In this document: positions 12,871-15,561 of the stretch, one piece after another
Layout: each line of letters opens with the position of its first letter
How positions within the stretch are numbered: position 1 is the stretch's first letter
Source: Chloroflexota bacterium
GTDB taxonomy: Bacteria > Chloroflexota > Limnocylindria > Limnocylindrales > CSP1-4
Assembly (NCBI GenBank): GCA_017881985.1
Contig: JADGQH010000046.1
Span: forward strand, 1 to 15,561
Direction of reading: 5' to 3'
Length of the DNA stretch: 15,561 nucleotides
Translations under genes and position numbers: made by a program
Notes under the pieces: generated by a model
What the model saw: only the letters and a program-made list of their open reading frames with translations
The model's database searches: none
What the model was told of the DNA's origin: nothing

Positions 12871-14307
12871 TTGACCGACGAGCGACGCCAGGCGTCCCAG
12901 CCCGCCGCGCCCGATTCCACGGGTCCGGCCGAGGCTACCGGTCCGGCCGATCTCGACGAGGCGAAGCGGCTCGCTCGCCGGCGGTTCTTCCGAACCTTCG
13001 CCGCCGACGCGATGAAGACCGCCGCGACGGTCGTGGGAGCGGCCGGCGCCCTGCGCGAGAGCTCGGCGGGGATGGCAAGCGTGCTCCTCGGGACCGCCGA
13101 CGCGGCGGCCGCGCCGGTCGGCCCGAGCGTCACTGCTGCTCCGGGAGGCTCCGCCGGGTCGTGGCGGAGCGCGTTCCGGCTGGAGCAGGAGCAGGTCGTG
13201 CTCCTGGACCAGCGGCGCCTGCCCGACGAGCTGGTCGAGGTCGGCTGTCTGTCCGGGGCGGACGTCGCGCAGGCGATCCGCGAATCCGTCGTCCGCGGCG
13301 CGCCGCTGCTCGGCCAGCTGGCCGCCTGCGGGCTGGCCCTGACGGCGCAACGGTCGCTCCTCGCGTCCCCGTTCGCGCGGCGCGCGATCCTTTTCGGGAC
13401 CGCGAATGCGCTGCGGAACGCCGCCCCGAACGCGGCGCCCGTCCGGAACGCGATGGACCGGATGCTGGCCCGGCTTGCGGAGGTCGGGGATTTGGAGGCA
13501 GACGGCCCGAGCATCGCCGCGGCACTGCGCGAGGAGGCCGACGCGATCGTCGGAGAGGCGGTCTCGGCACACGCGCGGCTGGCCGCTCACGGCGCGGCAC
13601 TCCTCGCGACCGACCCGCGAACGGCGTCCCTCGGGACGCTCCGCATCCTGACGATCGGCAGCACCGGCGAGCTTGCGGGTGGGCAGATCGGCACGGCGCT
13701 CGCGATCGTGCGCGCGATCCGCGACGACGGCCGGGAGGTGCAGGTCCTCGTGGCCGAGACCCGGCCGTGGCTGGCGGGCGCCCGGCTGGTCGCCTGGGAG
13801 CTGGCGCAGGCCGGGATCGCCTGCACGCTCGTCGCCGACGGGGCGGCGACCGGGATGCTCGCCCGCAGCGAGGCGGACGCGGTCCTTGTCGGCGCCGAGT
13901 CGATCGCCGGGAACGGCGACGTCGCGTGCGATCCGGGCTGCTATGGGTTGGCGGTCGTCGCCGACCGGCACGCCATCCCGTTCCTCGTCGCGGCGCCGCT
14001 CGCGGCCTGCGACCGCGAGGCGGCCGACGGCCGGACCCTGCGGGCAGAGCTGCGCCCGGCGTCGGAGCTGCTCTCGTACGGCGGTCGGCAGATCGCGCCG
14101 GAGGGCACGGCGGCCGTCAATCCATCCGTCGACATCGTCCCGGCGTCGCTCGTGTCGGCGATCGTGACGGAGGCCGGGGCCTTCCGGGCACCCTATGGCA
14201 CGGCGCTGGACGAAGCGGCCGCTGCGGCCGGGGTGCGTGCCCCCACGACCATCGATCGCGCGGGCGTCGCCGTCGGACCGGCGGACGCACTCGGGCCGGA
14301 GGCCTGA
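12871..14307 (+). CDS. eIF2B/MtnA-fold protein lacking MtnA catalytic residues, Tat-like N-terminus
   Basis: This is a 478-residue protein in two parts. Residues 1-98 are a low-complexity N-terminus holding 'ARRRFFRTFAADAMK' (35-49) before a mildly hydrophobic Ala/Val/Gly run, resembling a twin-arginine signal or anchor. Residues 99-440 follow the methylthioribose-1-phosphate isomerase (MtnA)/eIF2B layout: 'VVLLDQRRLPDE', 'ESVVRGAPLLG', 'VAETRPWLAGARLVAWELAQAGI' and 'GNGDVACDPGCYGLAVVADRHAIPF'. The MtnA catalytic cysteine ('THCNTGALA') aligns with Gly263 in 'TIGSTGELAGG', and the catalytic aspartate ('VGADRI') with Glu343 in 'VGAESI'. MtnA activity is therefore doubtful. A glutamate there is typical of eIF2B regulatory subunits. 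The start is TTG at 12871, since no ATG or GTG precedes the RR motif. The GNAT gene follows directly. Fold confident, function unknown. Confidence 0.75.
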   Translation: MTDERRQASQPAAPDSTGPAEATGPADLDEAKRLARRRFFRTFAADAMKTAATVVGAAGALRESSAGMASVLLGTADAAAAPVGPSVTAAPGGSAGSWRSAFRLEQEQVVLLDQRRLPDELVEVGCLSGADVAQAIRESVVRGAPLLGQLAACGLALTAQRSLLASPFARRAILFGTANALRNAAPNAAPVRNAMDRMLARLAEVGDLEADGPSIAAALREEADAIVGEAVSAHARLAAHGAALLATDPRTASLGTLRILTIGSTGELAGGQIGTALAIVRAIRDDGREVQVLVAETRPWLAGARLVAWELAQAGIACTLVADGAATGMLARSEADAVLVGAESIAGNGDVACDPGCYGLAVVADRHAIPFLVAAPLAACDREAADGRTLRAELRPASELLSYGGRQIAPEGTAAVNPSVDIVPASLVSAIVTEAGAFRAPYGTALDEAAAAAGVRAPTTIDRAGVAVGPADALGPEA

Positions 14308-15180
14308 ATGGCAGCCCCGGCGGCGCGCCAGGATGCCCCGCACGGCCTGGCCGTGCGCCCGTCCACCGATCGCGCGTTGCTCCGCGCCTTCCTCGAGCGG
14401 GACCGCCTCTACGCCGCCTACGCGCTGTGCGACCTCGATGACCGCGAGTTCGGGCGGACCCGATGGGGTGTCGCGTTCGCGGGGTCGGAACCGGCGGCCG
14501 TGGTCCTCGAGTACGCCGGGCTCGCGCCCCAGCCGGTGTTCGTGATGGGCGATGGAGCCGGGATCACGGCAGTCCTGCGGGAGCTGATCCGTCCCCGGGC
14601 CGCGTACCTCGCCGCGCGGCCGGAGCACCTTCCGGCCGTCGCTTCGCTCTACCGGATCGAGCCCGGCCCGCCGATGGTCCGGATGTGGGTCGACCGAAGC
14701 ACGTTCCGGCCGTACCCCGCGGACGTCGCTCGGCTCCTTCCCGTCGAGGTCGGCGACCTCAACCGGCTCTACCAGCTGGGCTTCACCGCGTGGCTGCCGC
14801 CGACGGCGGTCGCGGAGGGCATCTACTACGGGATCCGGGTCGGCGGCCGACTCGTCAGCGCCGCCGGCACGCACGTCATCTCGCCCGAGGCGCGCCTGGG
14901 CGTGGTCGGCAACGTGATGACCCACACGGACTTCCGGGGCCGGGGCTACGCGACGGCGGTCACGGGGGCGGTCACCGCCGACCTCCTGCGCTTCTGCGAG
15001 CAGGTCGTCCTGAACGTCCGCTCCGACAACCCGCCCGCCCTGCAGGCCTACGCGAAGCTGGGCTACCGCGAGCACGTCCGCTTCGAAGAGCGGCTGATCC
15101 ACCGGAGCGGCGGCGGGCTCGGCCCGCTCGGCGCGCTGCCCGGGCCGATCCGGCGGTTGCTGGGGCGCGGCGAGAGCTGA
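14308..15180 (+). CDS. GNAT-family N-acetyltransferase, probable tandem-domain
   Basis: This 290-residue protein belongs to the acetyl-CoA-dependent GNAT superfamily. The C-terminal domain (about 140-262) has the complete core: 'LGVVGNVMTHTDFRGRGYATAVTGAV', with the acetyl-CoA pyrophosphate loop RGRGYA at 210-215, and the final strand-helix 'VVLNVRSDNPPALQAYAKLGYREHVRFEE'. The N-terminal 125 residues look like a degenerate second GNAT lobe, as in FR47-like proteins. The ATG abuts the TGA of the eIF2B/MtnA-like gene, with GGAGG five bases upstream, so the two are translationally coupled and may act together. The substrate cannot be read from sequence. A basic tail ends in 'IRRLLGRGES'. Superfamily is certain, role unknown. 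Confidence 0.85.
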   Translation: MAAPAARQDAPHGLAVRPSTDRALLRAFLERDRLYAAYALCDLDDREFGRTRWGVAFAGSEPAAVVLEYAGLAPQPVFVMGDGAGITAVLRELIRPRAAYLAARPEHLPAVASLYRIEPGPPMVRMWVDRSTFRPYPADVARLLPVEVGDLNRLYQLGFTAWLPPTAVAEGIYYGIRVGGRLVSAAGTHVISPEARLGVVGNVMTHTDFRGRGYATAVTGAVTADLLRFCEQVVLNVRSDNPPALQAYAKLGYREHVRFEERLIHRSGGGLGPLGALPGPIRRLLGRGES

Positions 15181-15207
15181 CCCGCACAACGCGGTCTTGA
15201 CCGGGGC

Positions 15208-15234
15208 CTGCCGTCGGCTCGACGCGCGCGGCAG
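15208..15234 (+). terminator. Weak inverted repeat after the GNAT gene
   Basis: CTGCCG (15208-15213) and CGGCAG (15229-15234) are perfect 6-bp arms with a 15-nt loop, 27 nt after the GNAT stop and before the ahcY promoter. No U-tract follows. It might end the apt-to-GNAT transcript, but chance occurrence in GC-rich DNA is quite possible. Confidence 0.25.
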
Positions 15235-15253
15235 TCGCGGCAGCGACGTCGGG

Positions 15254-15259
15254 CATAAT
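15254..15259 (+). promoter_or_regulatory. Candidate -10 hexamer for ahcY
   Basis: CATAAT matches TATAAT at five of six positions in the 133-nt gap between the GNAT gene and ahcY. Transcription would start near 15266, leaving a leader of about 48 nt. That is too short for a typical S-adenosylhomocysteine riboswitch, and I see no such motif. No clear -35 is visible. Confidence 0.45.
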
Positions 15260-15313
15260 CAGGGAAACGTCCGCCGACCTCGGCCATCCCCCGCCCCGGA
15301 GATCCTGCCTGCC

Positions 15314-15561
15314 ATGACCATCCCGACCGCCCTGCCGCCCCACGACGTCACGGACCTCGGTCTCGTGGACGAGGGCGTCCGCCGGATCGAATGGGCGGAG
15401 CGCGAGATGCCCGTCCTCCGGCTGATCCGCGAACGGTTCGCGCGCGAGGTGCCGCTCAAAGGCATGCGCATCGCTGCCTGCCTCCATGTGACCACCGAGA
15501 CCGCGAACCTGATGCGGACGCTTGCCGCGGGCGGAGCCGAGATCGCGCTCGCCGCCAGCAA
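15314..15561 (+). CDS. ahcY: S-adenosylhomocysteine hydrolase, N-terminal fragment
   Basis: The first 82 codons run to the window edge. The enzyme splits S-adenosylhomocysteine into adenosine and homocysteine, relieving product inhibition of methyltransferases. 'RRIEWAEREMPVLRLIRERF' (23-42) and 'LKGMRIAACLHVTTETANLMRTLAAGGAEIALAAS' (48-82) are the highly conserved substrate-domain start of the family. The Thr-rich 'HVTTETA' motif (58-64) contributes to the adenosyl site. The ATG fits the family start. No strong Shine-Dalgarno is visible, the nearest being CCGGAGA 14-20 nt upstream. The gene has its own candidate promoter. With apt upstream it points to adenine and methyl-cycle recycling. Confidence 0.95.
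   Translation, partial: MTIPTALPPHDVTDLGLVDEGVRRIEWAEREMPVLRLIRERFAREVPLKGMRIAACLHVTTETANLMRTLAAGGAEIALAAS

Noticed and set aside
9765..13514. A minus-strand open frame of over 1,200 codons opposite glpC, dhaM, the PanE-like gene, plsY and apt
   Set aside because: It runs antisense across five well-recognised genes, its composition is Arg/Pro/Ala-rich low complexity with no family motif, and long antisense frames are expected when third positions are mostly G or C.
12871..14307. Calling this gene mtnA (methylthioribose-1-phosphate isomerase)
   Set aside because: Both catalytic positions are changed (Cys to Gly263, Asp to Glu343) and it has an extra N-terminal region, so only the fold is supported.
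15181..15313. An S-adenosylhomocysteine riboswitch ahead of ahcY
   Set aside because: The predicted leader after the CATAAT promoter is only about 48 nt, and I could not find the conserved paired segments of that riboswitch. A covariance-model search would settle it.
1..15561. CRISPR arrays, insertion sequences, tRNA or rRNA genes
   Set aside because: No regularly spaced long repeats, transposase-like protein, terminal inverted repeats, or tRNA/rRNA sequence was recognised on either strand by reading. This was not checked with a covariance model.

Overview
The window is a high-GC stretch (about 70% by eye) with nearly every gene on the + strand, tightly packed, with many 1-14 nt overlaps and frequent GTG or TTG starts. 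Several promoters look like an isolated -10 hexamer close to the start codon. Together with the PlsY sequence (GSGR in place of GSGN) this fits a soil or sediment Chloroflexota, for example a Limnocylindria-like lineage. A high-GC actinobacterium is not excluded. No mobile element, CRISPR array, tRNA or rRNA was seen.

Positions 1-11447 form a glycerol and dihydroxyacetone (DHA) locus made of three blocks. Block 1 (168-1276) is a DhaM-DhaL pair. Block 2 (1538-5541) is glpF (glycerol facilitator), dhaK, dhaL and glpK (glycerol kinase), preceded by a 261-nt regulatory region with phased direct repeats, a perfect palindrome and a strong leader hairpin. Block 3 (5663-11447) is glpA-glpB-glpC (the membrane-associated 'anaerobic' glycerol-3-phosphate dehydrogenase), a second dhaM, and a ketopantoate-reductase-family gene, all overlapping. 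Glycerol would enter through GlpF, be phosphorylated by GlpK and be oxidised to DHAP by GlpABC, probably feeding electrons to the quinone pool. The PTS-type DHA kinase (DhaK, DhaL, DhaM) would deliver DHA to the same product at the expense of PEP. There is one DhaK but two DhaL and two DhaM, spread over all three blocks. No glycerol dehydrogenase, PTS EI or HPr is present.

Positions 11544-15561 carry plsY (acyl-phosphate:glycerol-3-phosphate acyltransferase, possibly leaderless), apt (adenine phosphoribosyltransferase), an eIF2B/MtnA-fold protein that lacks both MtnA catalytic residues and has a twin-arginine-like N-terminus, a GNAT acetyltransferase coupled to it, and the start of ahcY (S-adenosylhomocysteine hydrolase). 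PlsY links to the first region because it consumes glycerol-3-phosphate. The apt/eIF2B-like/GNAT/ahcY group has a flavour of methyl-cycle and adenine salvage, but the role of its two middle members is unknown.

The left edge holds the first 30 codons of a divergent minus-strand gene. The most notable items are the non-enzymatic-looking eIF2B/MtnA-like protein, the split and duplicated DHA kinase set, and the architecture of the glpF upstream region.
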